Part shown: piece by piece, positions 1-7,345 of the stretch
How positions within the stretch are numbered: position 1 is the first letter of the stretch
Layout: every line of letters starts with the position of its first letter
NCBI GenBank assembly: GCA_964528845.1
Contig: CAZGVE010000044.1
Coordinates: 1-23,815, forward strand
Direction: 5' to 3'
From: FEN-1191 sp964528845
Lineage (GTDB): Bacteria > Pseudomonadota > Gammaproteobacteria > Steroidobacterales > Steroidobacteraceae
Length of the DNA: 23,815 bases
The notes under the pieces: generated by a model
The model's database searches: none
What the model was told of the DNA's origin: nothing
Seen by the model: the letters and a program-made list of their open reading frames with translations, nothing else
Made by a program: the position numbers and the translations under genes

Positions 1-167
1 GCGCTGGGCGCGGGGGCGCGCGGGAACACGTGGTCGTAGCAGGCCAGGCGCCCGCTGCTGTCATCTATGCGTCGACAAGCATCGGCCGTCTGGCCCGATG
101 CAGTGAATGAGCAGCAGCACAGCAGGCTTGCGCCGAGTGTCGCCATGGCTTTGCGGTCCGATCCCAT
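1..167 (-). CDS. Secreted protein with CxxIxDxxxRLxCYD motif, N-terminal part
   Basis: Only the first 55 codons lie in the window; the gene runs off its left edge. The start has a clear ribosome binding site (GAGGA five bases before ATG) that overlaps the stop region of the upstream glycosyltransferase gene, so the two look translationally coupled. Residues 1-28 form a signal peptide: a short basic start (SDRK), a hydrophobic stretch with three cysteines, then an alanine-rich exit. The mature part begins with the pattern C-R-R-I-D-D-x4-RLACYD, which I know from the N-termini of several proteobacterial exported proteins, including type VI-associated VasI-like proteins and outer-membrane phospholipase A relatives. 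The motif alone does not say which. An ATG at 146 is a possible later start, but it would lose the basic residues of the signal peptide. Confidence 0.6.
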   Translation of the reverse strand, partial: MGSDRKAMATLGASLLCCCSFTASGQTADACRRIDDSSGRLACYDHVFPRAPAPS

Positions 168-175
168 GATAATCC

Positions 176-1264
176 TCAGGTCATCGGCGCCACGCCCCCG
201 CGCACCAGGTCGAGCTCCCAGCGTCGGGCGCGATGACGCTGCGCTACGGTGTCGATGATCGCCGGAGGCACTACGCCGTCCGCATCGATCGCGACGCCGC
301 GTCCGAGCTGCCCGGGATGCCGCGTGCGCTCGCGGTGATAGTAGTCGACGGCCCGGCGCGTCGCATCGCTCGGGTGCGCCTCGGGCGCGTCCGCTGCCGC
401 GCTGTAGTACCCCTGCGGGTCCCGATGCAGCGCAGGAGCGAACCACAGGTAAGGCGCATCGGACAGGAAGGCTGCCATCACGCTATAGGAGGAGACCGAG
501 CAGACCAGCAGGTCCGCGCCCGCGAGCGCGAGCGCATCCGAGCAGTCGCCATCCGCGAGATCGCCGGTGATCACGCACGGGAACGCATCGATAAGCGGCT
601 GCAGCTGTGCCTGCTCGCCATCGCTGACCAGCAGCAGCTGCCAGCCGTCGCCCCACGCGCGCTGCAGCGACTCGGCGATGCCGCGGTACCACTGCATCGG
701 CAGCGAGACGCTCGCCGACTGCCGGTAATCCGCAAGCTGGCCCGCCGGCGCGAAGTCGCCGAGCCGTACGTGCATGGCCACCAGGATCCTGGCCGGGTCG
801 ATGCGGCCGGCGAGCACGTGCAGGTTGCGCGCGGCGAACCGGCTGCGGTAGAGCGTGCTGCGGACGAATTCGCGCGCGGCCTGGATGTGGTGATAGCCGC
901 CCCACAGGTCGTCCGTGACCAGCGCGTACACGGAGCGTCGGTGCAGTCCGCGGGCCTCGGCGAATCCGCGCAACGCGGCGACGACGTCGCCGCCTCCGTG
1001 CTCGAGCCAGTCCGCTTCGGTGAACTCTACGACCGGGTACAGCTTCTCGATCGCTCGATTGAAGATCCAGTCATCCGGTGCCGCCCCGAAGTGCCGCCAG
1101 TAGCCGCGCCGGTTCATGCCGAAGGCCGGCGCCAGCAGCGTTGCATCGAGCACCTGGGATGCCAGAAACGCTCGCGCCCAGGGGATCATCTCGTTGCCGA
1201 GCCCGTGGCCGCGATTGCGCACGCGCGGCAGACAGTAGCGCAGCGCGAGCGGATGGAGGTTCAT
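176..1264 (-). CDS. Fucosyltransferase-like glycosyltransferase (GT11-like)
   Basis: A 362-residue protein. Residues 18-30 (RGHGLGNEMIPWA) resemble the GGLGNQxFQYA motif near the N-terminus of alpha-1,2-fucosyltransferases. HVRLGD at 165-170 corresponds to the HxRRxD-like GDP-sugar motif. LLVSDGE (211-217) and the segment DALALAGADLLVCSVSSYS (243-261) match the late nucleotide-sugar-binding region of that fold. No transmembrane segment is evident, so it is probably cytoplasmic or peripheral and acts on a surface glycan. The substrate cannot be told. I chose the ATG at 1264 because it makes an ATGA overlap with the stop of the upstream membrane protein and because family homology starts here; a longer frame upstream to 1519 is arginine-rich shadow sequence. 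The signal-peptide gene at 1-167 follows immediately. Confidence 0.7.
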   Translation of the reverse strand: MNLHPLALRYCLPRVRNRGHGLGNEMIPWARAFLASQVLDATLLAPAFGMNRRGYWRHFGAAPDDWIFNRAIEKLYPVVEFTEADWLEHGGGDVVAALRGFAEARGLHRRSVYALVTDDLWGGYHHIQAAREFVRSTLYRSRFAARNLHVLAGRIDPARILVAMHVRLGDFAPAGQLADYRQSASVSLPMQWYRGIAESLQRAWGDGWQLLLVSDGEQAQLQPLIDAFPCVITGDLADGDCSDALALAGADLLVCSVSSYSVMAAFLSDAPYLWFAPALHRDPQGYYSAAADAPEAHPSDATRRAVDYYHRERTRHPGQLGRGVAIDADGVVPPAIIDTVAQRHRARRWELDLVRGGVAPMT

Positions 1265-1626
1265 GATCCGCGGCGCGGGGAGGCCGGCCCGGCGGCGAGT
1301 GGCTGCCAGAGCGGCCGCGGGTGCCGGATACGCGCCAGCAGCATCGCAATCGTACCGGGCAGCATCGTGAACAGCCGGGGAGCCGCGAATAACACCGCGG
1401 CAAGCACTGGCCAGTGCCACAGCAATACCACGCCGAACAGCGCGCCGATGCGCGTCAGCCAATCCAGGTCCAGAAGCACGGCGGCAACGAGACTCACGGC
1501 CGCGATGATGGGGCCGCACAGTTTCAGCACCAGCAGCAGCGCTACTCCGAGGCGCAGCAGCCGCAGCGCCGCGAGGACGGCGATGGCACCGAGGGCGAGG
1601 TAGCCGCTGGCGTCAGCGCCGCGCAC
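1261..1626 (-). CDS. Small integral membrane protein, unknown function
   Basis: A 121-residue, strongly hydrophobic protein with a GTG start. Likely membrane helices lie at about residues 8-35, 37-54 and 60-85, followed by a basic, proline-rich tail (RIRHPRPLWQP). I do not recognise the family. Support for it as a real gene comes from the ATGA overlap with the downstream glycosyltransferase start and an 8-base gap from the toxin gene upstream. Its position beside a glycosyltransferase suggests a role in envelope glycan assembly, but that is inference from context only. The ribosome binding site is weak. Confidence 0.5.
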   Translation of the reverse strand: MRGADASGYLALGAIAVLAALRLLRLGVALLLVLKLCGPIIAAVSLVAAVLLDLDWLTRIGALFGVVLLWHWPVLAAVLFAAPRLFTMLPGTIAMLLARIRHPRPLWQPLAAGPASPRRGS

Positions 1627-1634
1627 CGACAGTC

Positions 1635-2030
1635 TCAGTACAGTCGCGTGATGCCCGGCAGGCCATCGAAGTCCGCGTCATAGCTCAGAATTCGCTCGAT
1701 GCCATGTTGCTGCATCACCGCCAGGTGCAGCGCATCGCGGGCAGACAGCCTCGGGTGGCCCATCAGAATCGTCTTCGCACGCTCCACCGCGCCCTGTCCA
1801 ATGGACAACACGTCATCGACGATGCCCAGTAGCGTGTCGAACGCGGCCTGGATCGCATCCCGGCGCTCGATCGCGACGTAGCGATGCAGGATTTCCTGAA
1901 GCACCTCGGCACTGGTCACCAGGCGTTGCCGCTCGCTTACCAGTTGCTCCAGGCGACGCTGCGCACCGACCTTGTTCGGATGCGGCGCGCCTATCAGGTA
2001 CATTGGCACGTTCGAATCAATGAAGATCAC
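1635..2030 (-). CDS. vapC: VapC-type PIN-domain toxin
   Basis: A 131-residue PIN-domain protein, the usual size for VapC. VapC toxins are magnesium-dependent RNases that cut tRNA or rRNA and are held inactive by the cognate antitoxin. The acidic active-site residues are in their expected places: D5 in the opening MIFIDSN strand, E42 or E46 in TSAEVLQEI, D99 in SARDALHLA, and D118 in the closing ILSYDADFD motif. The GTG start overlaps the antitoxin stop (GTGA), the normal arrangement for a two-gene toxin-antitoxin operon in which the antitoxin comes first. The family call is firm; the RNA target cannot be predicted. Confidence 0.88.
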   Translation of the reverse strand: MIFIDSNVPMYLIGAPHPNKVGAQRRLEQLVSERQRLVTSAEVLQEILHRYVAIERRDAIQAAFDTLLGIVDDVLSIGQGAVERAKTILMGHPRLSARDALHLAVMQQHGIERILSYDADFDGLPGITRLY

Positions 2031-2284
2031 GGCCGTCCGGACGGCAGGTAGCCGCGCTCGATCTGCTGCAGCATGTCATCAATTTCTGCCGTCGGAAAAT
2101 GATTCCGGGCAGCAGCTCGTATCAGATCGAGCTTCTTTGCCGAGTCACCTAAGGGCTCGCGGCGGCTGGCGAAACTCAAGGCTTGGCGGACCCACTCGGC
2201 AATGGACATGCGACGCGATCGGGCGATGCGCTGAATCTCTCTGTACTCGGGATCCTGCAGAATTACCTGGAGGCGCTTAGCCAT
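2027..2284 (-). CDS. Ribbon-helix-helix antitoxin of the vapBC-type pair
   Basis: An 85-residue protein. Residues 4-36 fit a ribbon-helix-helix fold: a short strand (RLQVILQ), a helix (DPEYREIQRIARSRR), a turn and a second helix (SIAEWVRQAL). This kind of domain binds palindromic DNA as a dimer. The C-terminal part (about residues 45-85, with EIDDMLQQIERGYL) would neutralise the toxin. It lies directly before the PIN toxin and overlaps it by four bases. A perfect inverted repeat 15 bases before its start is the likely operator for self-repression. The start ATG at 2284 has no strong ribosome binding site. Confidence 0.82.
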   Translation of the reverse strand: MAKRLQVILQDPEYREIQRIARSRRMSIAEWVRQALSFASRREPLGDSAKKLDLIRAAARNHFPTAEIDDMLQQIERGYLPSGRP

Positions 2285-2298
2285 TGCATGAGGCTAAA

Positions 2299-2318
2299 TG
2301 ACTCATCGCGTTGAGTCA
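2299..2318. promoter_or_regulatory. Inverted-repeat operator of the toxin-antitoxin operon
   Basis: TGACTCA and TGAGTCA form a perfect 7-bp inverted repeat around a 6-base centre (tcgcgt, itself partly symmetric). It sits 15 bases upstream of the antitoxin start in the only gap between this operon and the feo cluster. On the minus strand a TTGACT -35-like hexamer (2314-2319) overlaps one arm, with a poor TAGCCT hexamer (2291-2296) 17 bases downstream. Binding of the antitoxin here would block the promoter. The repeat is seen directly; its role is inferred from ribbon-helix-helix autoregulation. Confidence 0.6.
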
Positions 2319-2344
2319 ATACGCGCGCGCCTGAATGAAACCGC

Positions 2345-2557
2345 TTAGGGCCGCCGCACCTGGTGCGTGCCCGCCGCCGAGCAGTTGCCGCAGCCTGGAA
2401 CCGCGAGCCGGGCGCGGTGTCGCTCCGCCGCGCGCACCAGCAGGCCATGGCCGGCGAGTGCATCGAGCCAGCGTTGCCGACGCGACAGCGGGCTGAACGC
2501 CCACACCAGGTAGACGATAGAGGCGGCCACCGCCAGCGCAATGAAGAGCTGCTGCAT
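2345..2557 (-). CDS. Small FeoB-associated membrane protein with GCGNC motif (DUF6587-like)
   Basis: A 70-residue protein starting 7 bases after the feoB stop, so almost certainly part of the feo transcript. Residues 3-22 are one membrane helix, then come a basic stretch (SRRQRW) and a C-terminal GCGNC motif at 55-59. Short proteins of this layout, one helix plus a cysteine cluster near the C-terminus, are common after feoB in Xanthomonadales-like gammaproteobacteria and are often labelled FeoC-like or DUF6587. No winged-helix FeoC is present. The two cysteines might bind iron or an iron-sulfur cluster at the cytoplasmic face, but this is inference. Confidence 0.7.
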   Translation of the reverse strand: MQQLFIALAVAASIVYLVWAFSPLSRRQRWLDALAGHGLLVRAAERHRARLAVPGCGNCSAAGTHQVRRP

Positions 2558-2564
2558 GATGCTA

Positions 2565-4460
2565 TTAGGCTCCCCCACCCAGCGCGATGGCAATCCGGTA
2601 GGTCACGAAGGCCGCGACGTAGGCGAGCGCAAAAAGGTAGCCCGCCATGATGAGCGGGTGGCGCCAGGAATTGGTCTCCCGCCGCACGGTGACCAGAGTC
2701 GAGAGGCACTGCGGCGCGAAGACGTACCATGCGAGCAGCGATAGCGCCGTGCTAAGGCTCCAGCTGTGCAGGATCATCGGCCGCAGCGCCGATTCGACCT
2801 CGACGCCGCCGCCGCTGCCCGCGCCCGCAACCGAGTACACCGTGCCGAGCGCGCCGACCACGACCTCGCGTGCGGCCATTCCCGGCACCAGCGCGAGGCT
2901 GATCTGCCAATTGAATCCAAGCGGCGCAAACACGTGGTGCAGCCCCGCTCCGAGCATGCCGGCAATGCTGTATTGGATCGCCGGCCCCGTGGCGCCAGGC
3001 GGCGGCGCCGGGTAGCTCGCGAGGCACCACATCAGCACCATCAGCGCGAGGATCGTCGTGCCGACGCGGGTCAGGAAGATCTGCGTGCGCTCCCACAGGC
3101 CCGTCAGCAGGTTGCGAAGGTTCGGCCAATGGTACTCCGGCAGCTCCATGATCAGCGGGTGGTAGCTCGAGCGCATCGTCGCGCGCTTCATCACCAGCGC
3201 AACCAGCACCGCGCCGGCGACCCCGGCCGCGTAGAGCGCAAACAGCACGAGCCCCTGCAGGTTGAAGGGCCCGATGCCGCGCATCGGAATGAACGCGGCA
3301 ATGATCAGCGCGTAGACCGGCAGGCGCGCCGAGCACGTCATGATGGGCGCGAGCAGGATGGTCGCGAGCCGGTCGCGCACGTTCGGGATGGTGCGTGTGG
3401 CCATGATGCCCGGGATCGCGCAGGAGAACGAGGACAGCAGCGGAATGAAGGACCGGCCGGATAGTCCGACGCCGCCCATCAGGCGGTCGAGCAGGAACGC
3501 GGCGCGCGGCAGGTAACCGCTGTCCTCGAGCAGCAGGATGAAGAAGAACAGGATCAGGATCTGCGGCAGGAACACGAGCACGCTGCCCGCGCCGCCGATG
3601 ACGCCTTCGACCAGCAGGCTGCGGACCGGTCCGACCGGTAGCGCCTGCGTGACCAGCCGGCCGAGCCCGTCCATCATCGCGTTGATCCAGCCGACCGGGG
3701 TCTGCGCCCAGCTGAATACCGCCTGGAACACCAGGAACAGCAGCGCCGCGAGCAGTGCCGGTCCGATCAGCGGATGCATCACGATGGCATCGAGCCGCGC
3801 GAGCGCGCGATCGCGCAACGGCTCGACATAGCCTATACCTGCGAGGATGCGACGCACATCGCGCTGGGTCGCGAGCAGCTCCTGGTTCGAGACCATCGGT
3901 ACGCTGAATGAGGCGCGCGGCGCAACGGCCGGCATCGCATCGAGGGCCTCGAGCAGGGCCGCCTCGCCGCCCGAACGCACCGCGACGGTCTCGACCACCG
4001 GCACGCCGAGTTCGCGCGCCAAGGCCTCGGTGTCGAGCCGGAACCCGCGGCGGTGCGCGAGATCGCTCATGTTCAGCGCGACGATCATCGGAGTGCCGAG
4101 GCGCACGAGCTCGAGCGCGAGGCGCAGCGACAGGCGCAGGTTGGTCGCATCGAGGACGCAAATGAGCAGTTCGGGCGGAATTTCCCCTTGCAGCCGCCCG
4201 GTCACGACATCGCGGGTGATCGCCTCATCGAGCGAGGTGGGGACCAGGCTGTAGGTGCCCGGCAGGTCCATGATGCGGTACAGGCAGTCGCCGCGGCGTC
4301 CCAGGCACGCGCCCTCCTTGCGCTCGACCGTGACGCCCGGATAGTTCGCGACCTTCTGACGACTGCCGGTCAGCCGATTGAACAGCGCAGTCTTGCCGCA
4401 GTTCGGCGCTCCCACCAGCGCGACACGGCGGGTCTTCAGCGGCGGCGGCTCGCGCGTCAC
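2565..4460 (-). CDS. feoB: Ferrous iron transporter FeoB
   Basis: A 631-residue inner-membrane Fe2+ transporter with an N-terminal G domain. The GTPase motifs are clear: G1 GAPNCGKT (17-24), G2 threonine in PGVTVE (41-46), G3 DLPG (65-68), G4 NMSD (130-133). A helical spacer region follows, then the polytopic Gate/transport domain from about residue 230, with the conserved segments SFIPLLSSFSCAIPGIMATR and LAPIMTCSARLPVY, including the cysteines thought to lie in the iron path. It is shorter than the 773-residue E. coli protein, but compact FeoB forms of about 620 residues are usual in related groups. The GTG start lies 12 bases after feoA and gives a normal G-domain N-terminus. Confidence 0.96.
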   Translation of the reverse strand: MTREPPPLKTRRVALVGAPNCGKTALFNRLTGSRQKVANYPGVTVERKEGACLGRRGDCLYRIMDLPGTYSLVPTSLDEAITRDVVTGRLQGEIPPELLICVLDATNLRLSLRLALELVRLGTPMIVALNMSDLAHRRGFRLDTEALARELGVPVVETVAVRSGGEAALLEALDAMPAVAPRASFSVPMVSNQELLATQRDVRRILAGIGYVEPLRDRALARLDAIVMHPLIGPALLAALLFLVFQAVFSWAQTPVGWINAMMDGLGRLVTQALPVGPVRSLLVEGVIGGAGSVLVFLPQILILFFFILLLEDSGYLPRAAFLLDRLMGGVGLSGRSFIPLLSSFSCAIPGIMATRTIPNVRDRLATILLAPIMTCSARLPVYALIIAAFIPMRGIGPFNLQGLVLFALYAAGVAGAVLVALVMKRATMRSSYHPLIMELPEYHWPNLRNLLTGLWERTQIFLTRVGTTILALMVLMWCLASYPAPPPGATGPAIQYSIAGMLGAGLHHVFAPLGFNWQISLALVPGMAAREVVVGALGTVYSVAGAGSGGGVEVESALRPMILHSWSLSTALSLLAWYVFAPQCLSTLVTVRRETNSWRHPLIMAGYLFALAYVAAFVTYRIAIALGGGA

Positions 4461-4472
4461 GGACGGTCCCGT

Positions 4473-4757
4473 TCAGGTCCGCTCTACACGCACCAATACC
4501 GGCCCGGCTTCACGCCGACGCAGCGCGAAGATCGTGCTGCCGATGCGCACCGCGATCGGATCGCCGCCCGGACGCACTTCGCCGATCACCTCGACGGCCT
4601 CGCCGGGCACGAATCCGATTTCGAGCAGACGGCGGGCAATGGAAGCGCCTCGTACGTCGCCCATCAGCAGGGTCGCGTCCCCGGTCTCCTGGACCGCCGC
4701 CACGACACCGCGGCTGCCCTGGTGAAGCTCCGCCAATGACCGCACACACGAATCCAT
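4473..4757 (-). CDS. feoA: Ferrous iron transport protein FeoA
   Basis: A 94-residue SH3-like cytoplasmic protein, first gene of the feo operon. FeoA is needed for FeoB function, probably through contact with the transporter. The conserved core DVRGASIARRLLEIGFVPG followed by VEVIGEV and the closing strand pair is typical. The ATG at 4757 has a good ribosome binding site (GGAAAGG) and gives the usual family length; longer frames upstream run through the promoter and Fur box and are not credible. Confidence 0.93.
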   Translation of the reverse strand: MDSCVRSLAELHQGSRGVVAAVQETGDATLLMGDVRGASIARRLLEIGFVPGEAVEVIGEVRPGGDPIAVRIGSTIFALRRREAGPVLVRVERT

Positions 4758-4785
4758 CGCCTTTCCGCCCCGATGCTGCTCTGAA

Positions 4786-4814
4786 ACTAAATGAGAATCA
4801 CTCGCACTTGTCAG
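4786..4814 (-). promoter_or_regulatory. feoA promoter (-35 CTGACA, -10 TTTAGT)
   Basis: Reading the minus strand, CTGACA (4809-4814) matches the sigma-70 -35 consensus at five of six bases. TTTAGT (4786-4791) matches the -10 at four of six, and the spacing is exactly 17 bases. Transcription would begin about 20 bases before the feoA start codon. The spacer is filled by a Fur box. The hexamers are seen; promoter activity is inferred. Confidence 0.6.
4790..4808 (-). promoter_or_regulatory. Fur box
   Basis: On the plus strand AATGAGAATCACTCGCACT matches the gammaproteobacterial Fur consensus AATGAGAATCATTCTCATT at 16 of 19 positions, with one half site perfect. It lies exactly between the -35 and -10 hexamers of the feoA promoter, the classic place for iron-dependent repression by Fe-Fur. 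This fits control of ferrous iron uptake. Confidence 0.75.
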
Positions 4815-4903
4815 AGCATAGCGCACCAGATTGGGCTGCGCTACCGGCCAGTACGCATTGGCAGGAGCCGACGCGGGTCCGCGCGCTGCGGGCCGCCCCC
4901 TTT

Positions 4904-5371
4904 TCAGCGCACGCCGATCCACCGTTTGAGCAGGTGATCGACCGAGAACGTTCCGCCGCCGCGGCACAGCAGCACGAGCAGCATCGCGGCCCACTGGATA
5001 TGGGTGGGCCAGGCCTGCGGGTACACGAAGATCTCGATGATCGTGGTCATGCCCAGCAGCACGAACGCCGCCGGTCGGGTCAGGAAGCCGAGTACCAGCA
5101 GCACTGGCGTGGACAGTTCGATCCCGGCACCGATATAGGCCGCAACATCGGGCGGGAGCAGCGGCAGCTTGTACTCGTCCTCGAACAGCGAGAGGGTGGC
5201 ATCCCAGTTCGCGAGCTTGGTGGTGCCGGAGTTCCAGAATACGGTCGCGACCGCGAGGCGCAGCGGAATCGCGAGCAGCGCGTACGGCACTGCATCGAGC
5301 CAGCCAATGACACGCGTCGCGCCGGTCACGATGGCCGATCGGCGTGCGGGCGCGGCAACTGTCTCATTCAT
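4904..5371 (-). CDS. DoxX-family membrane protein of the bufferin operon
   Basis: A 155-residue DoxX-family protein with about four membrane helices (roughly residues 25-45, 75-95, 98-115 and 122-140). Segments typical of the family are present: ATVFWNSGTTKL, AAYIGAGIELSTPVLLVLGFLTRPAA and HIQWAAMLLVLL. Its start overlaps the end of bufC by eight bases (ATGAATGA), so it is the last gene of the bufferin operon. A DoxX gene in this place is also known from the gigABCD operon of Legionella, which responds to gold and copper. DoxX proteins are linked to redox steps in the membrane; the exact job here is unknown. Confidence 0.85.
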   Translation of the reverse strand: MNETVAAPARRSAIVTGATRVIGWLDAVPYALLAIPLRLAVATVFWNSGTTKLANWDATLSLFEDEYKLPLLPPDVAAYIGAGIELSTPVLLVLGFLTRPAAFVLLGMTTIIEIFVYPQAWPTHIQWAAMLLVLLCRGGGTFSVDHLLKRWIGVR

Positions 5372-6173
5372 GGCATGGATCCTCGTGAATAGGGTCTGCG
5401 TGGAAATCGACGATCCGGCCGCAGCTTAAGTGTTCGGCCAGCACCGCTTGCTGCGCCCCGGCGGCCTCAGGTTCCAGTGCCGCCTGCAGTGGCTCTCCGG
5501 CGAACAGGCGCTGCGTGAAGCGCGCCGCGGATTCCTCCAGGCGCTGCACCCGCACCGACTGGGAGGTCCGCTCGACCAGCAGCCAGACCGGAGCACGGCG
5601 CAGATCGATCGCGCTCATCGCGGCATCGTCATGGTCCAGCACCGCACGCCAGATCAGATCGGCCGGAAAGTCCAGGGCCAGCAGGCTGATCGATGGATGG
5701 GGAATCAGCCGCAGCGCCGCCATCGCCGCCGCATCGAGCGCACCAAGTCGCGAGAGGTCCAGTCCCGGCAGGTCCGGCGCATGCAGCGCCTGATTCACCG
5801 CCCATTCGAGGCGCGCCACGTCGGCGAGATAGCGGAGCGGCGCGCTCGGTGCGAACCGATCCACGAACGTGCCGAGAAATCCTGCGAATTCCGCACCGTA
5901 GTCGTTCAGGCAGCCGCTCTCGGGCAACTGCGCGCCGATGAATTCCTGGGCCGCGCCATCAAAAAAATCCGCACCGACCAGGCGCCGTACTGCCGGATAG
6001 CTGAGCGCGAGGGCATTTCCCAGCGCGGATCGGGCCGTATCGCGATAGACGGCAAGCCGCCAGGCCGCCTCGGTATCGTCCCCGAGCCAGTCGCGCACGT
6101 CCTCGGGCCTGAGGACTTCGGGCCCCGCGATTGCGCGCCGCATCGTGCGCTGGAATTCAAGCAGCACGGACAT
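5364..6173 (-). CDS. bufC: BufC/HvfC-type DUF2063 partner protein
   Basis: A 269-residue protein with the DUF2063 domain in its N-terminal part: LLEFQRTMRRAI, then AVYRDTARSALGNALALSYPAVRRLVGADFF, PESGCLNDYGAEFAGFL and YLADVARLEWAVNQA. In the DUF692 systems this protein partners the iron enzyme BufB and is thought to present the precursor peptide, comparable with MbnC in methanobactin synthesis. The older name DNA-binding domain is probably misleading. The ATG at 6173 overlaps the bufB end by 17 bases; the longer frame to 6266 is shadow sequence. Confidence 0.88.
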   Translation of the reverse strand: MSVLLEFQRTMRRAIAGPEVLRPEDVRDWLGDDTEAAWRLAVYRDTARSALGNALALSYPAVRRLVGADFFDGAAQEFIGAQLPESGCLNDYGAEFAGFLGTFVDRFAPSAPLRYLADVARLEWAVNQALHAPDLPGLDLSRLGALDAAAMAALRLIPHPSISLLALDFPADLIWRAVLDHDDAAMSAIDLRRAPVWLLVERTSQSVRVQRLEESAARFTQRLFAGEPLQAALEPEAAGAQQAVLAEHLSCGRIVDFHADPIHEDPCHE

Positions 6174-7041
6174 GGGAGGCGCCCAGCAGTCTGTCGAGCC
6201 GGCACTGTGCCTGCGCGGCCTGCTCGCACAGCACATCGAAGGCCGGGATGTCGGTGTCCCATTCAATCAGCGTCGGGCGCGCACCAAAACGCTGCAATGC
6301 CTGCTCGTACAGCGTCCAGACCTCGGCGCTTACGCGCGAGCCATGATCATCGATGCGCAGCGTGCGCCCGTTCGGCAGCGACCGCAGCGCGTGCCCGGCC
6401 AGGTGGATCTCGCCGACTGCCCCGGCCGGCAATGCCGCGAGGTAGGCGAGCGCGTCCCAGCCGTGGTTCGCCGCGCTCACGACGATGTTGTTGACGTCGC
6501 ACAGCAATCCGCAGCCGGTGCGCGCCGCGAGCGCCGCAAGGAACTCCCACTCCGGAATCGTCTCATGCGGCAATTGCAGATAGGTCGAGGGATTCTCGAT
6601 CAGGATCGTGCGCCCGAGGGCCTGCTGGGCCTGCTCGACGTGCCGGCAGACCACGTCCAGCGATTCCTCGGTCAGCGGCAGCGGCAGCAGGTCAGCGAGG
6701 TAATTTCCGCCGACGACGCTCCAGGAGAGGTGTTCGGAGACCAGCCCGGGCTCGAGCGCGCTCGCCAGCGCGGCCAGCCGCGCCAGATGCGCGGGATCCA
6801 GACCCTCCGCGCTGCCGAGCGACAGGCCAACCCCGTGCAGCGAGAGCGGGTAATCGCGGCGTACCGTCTCGAGGATGCGTCGAACGCTACCGCCGCCGAA
6901 ATAGTTCTCGGCATGGACTTCGAACCAGGGCACCACCGGGCGGGTCCCGGTCACGTGCTCGTGGTGCGGGAAGCGCAGCCCGATTCCCGCCGCTGCGGGA
7001 ATCGGGCCGGCCTGCCACTCGATGGGGTGAGGATCGAGCAA
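6157..7041 (-). CDS. bufB: BufB, DUF692/MbnB-type multinuclear iron oxygenase
   Basis: A member of the DUF692 family (MbnB, ChrH, BufB): TIM-barrel enzymes with a two- or three-iron centre that modify cysteines in ribosomal peptides. Expected ligand motifs are in order: H69 in LSLHGVGLSLG, E103-H104 in SEHLSW, E149-N150 in LIENPSTY, D182 in CDVNNIVVSAANHG with H193, E211/H213/H217 in EIHLAGH, and E260/D262 in IEWDTDIP. Its likely substrate is the four-cysteine peptide encoded just upstream. No ATG or GTG fits; I chose the TTG at 7041 (AGGA three bases before it), giving 294 residues, the usual size. A TTG at 7080 inside bufA is the alternative. Confidence 0.93.
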   Translation of the reverse strand: MLDPHPIEWQAGPIPAAAGIGLRFPHHEHVTGTRPVVPWFEVHAENYFGGGSVRRILETVRRDYPLSLHGVGLSLGSAEGLDPAHLARLAALASALEPGLVSEHLSWSVVGGNYLADLLPLPLTEESLDVVCRHVEQAQQALGRTILIENPSTYLQLPHETIPEWEFLAALAARTGCGLLCDVNNIVVSAANHGWDALAYLAALPAGAVGEIHLAGHALRSLPNGRTLRIDDHGSRVSAEVWTLYEQALQRFGARPTLIEWDTDIPAFDVLCEQAAQAQCRLDRLLGASHVRAA

Positions 7042-7051
7042 GGGTCCTGGC

Positions 7052-7345
7052 CTACATCGGGGCCATGGTGCCGCCCGCAATCTTGGCGCAGTCGCCGGCG
7101 GGGATCAGCACGAAGGACTTCGGATCGCGGGCGGCCGTCGCCTGCCCGGCGCAGGAGTGCACGCCAGCCGCGCAGTCGTTCTTCGCGACCGCATTGATGC
7201 CGTAACACTTTTCCAGATGGTTCTTCATCGCGCGGTCGGTATTCGTCTTGACCGGATCATCCGCGGCCCGTGCCGGGGTCGACAGGGCGAGGGCAAGGCC
7301 CAGCGCGGCGGTCAGGGTCGAGGCGGCCAGTACAGTTCGGTTCAT
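7052..7345 (-). CDS. bufA: BufA, DUF2282 bufferin precursor peptide
   Basis: A 97-residue exported precursor with a Sec-type signal peptide: MNRTVLAAST, a hydrophobic core, and cleavage likely after ARA at residue 27. The mature part holds four cysteines, C47, C58, C65 and C86, in the DUF2282 pattern EKCYGI, KNDCAAG, HSCAG and GDCAKIAGG. In known bufferins BufB and BufC convert central cysteines to 5-thiooxazoles and the exported product binds copper and protects the cell. The start has a strong ribosome binding site (AAGGGGA, seven bases before ATG). This is the first gene of the operon, divergent from the sigma factor gene. Confidence 0.93.
   Translation of the reverse strand: MNRTVLAASTLTAALGLALALSTPARAADDPVKTNTDRAMKNHLEKCYGINAVAKNDCAAGVHSCAGQATAARDPKSFVLIPAGDCAKIAGGTMAPM

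Noticed and set aside
233..1603. 456-codon open frame on the plus strand opposite the glycosyltransferase
   Set aside because: It is arginine-rich shadow sequence from GC-rich DNA, without family motifs or ribosome binding site; the minus-strand protein has clear motifs.
2752..4161. 469-codon minus-strand frame inside feoB
   Set aside because: Alternate frame of feoB with biased arginine/alanine composition; FeoB itself has complete motifs.
5364..6173. bufC as a DNA-binding regulator
   Set aside because: The old DUF2063 label suggests DNA binding, but its fixed place beside a DUF692 enzyme and a DUF2282 peptide supports a partner role in peptide modification.
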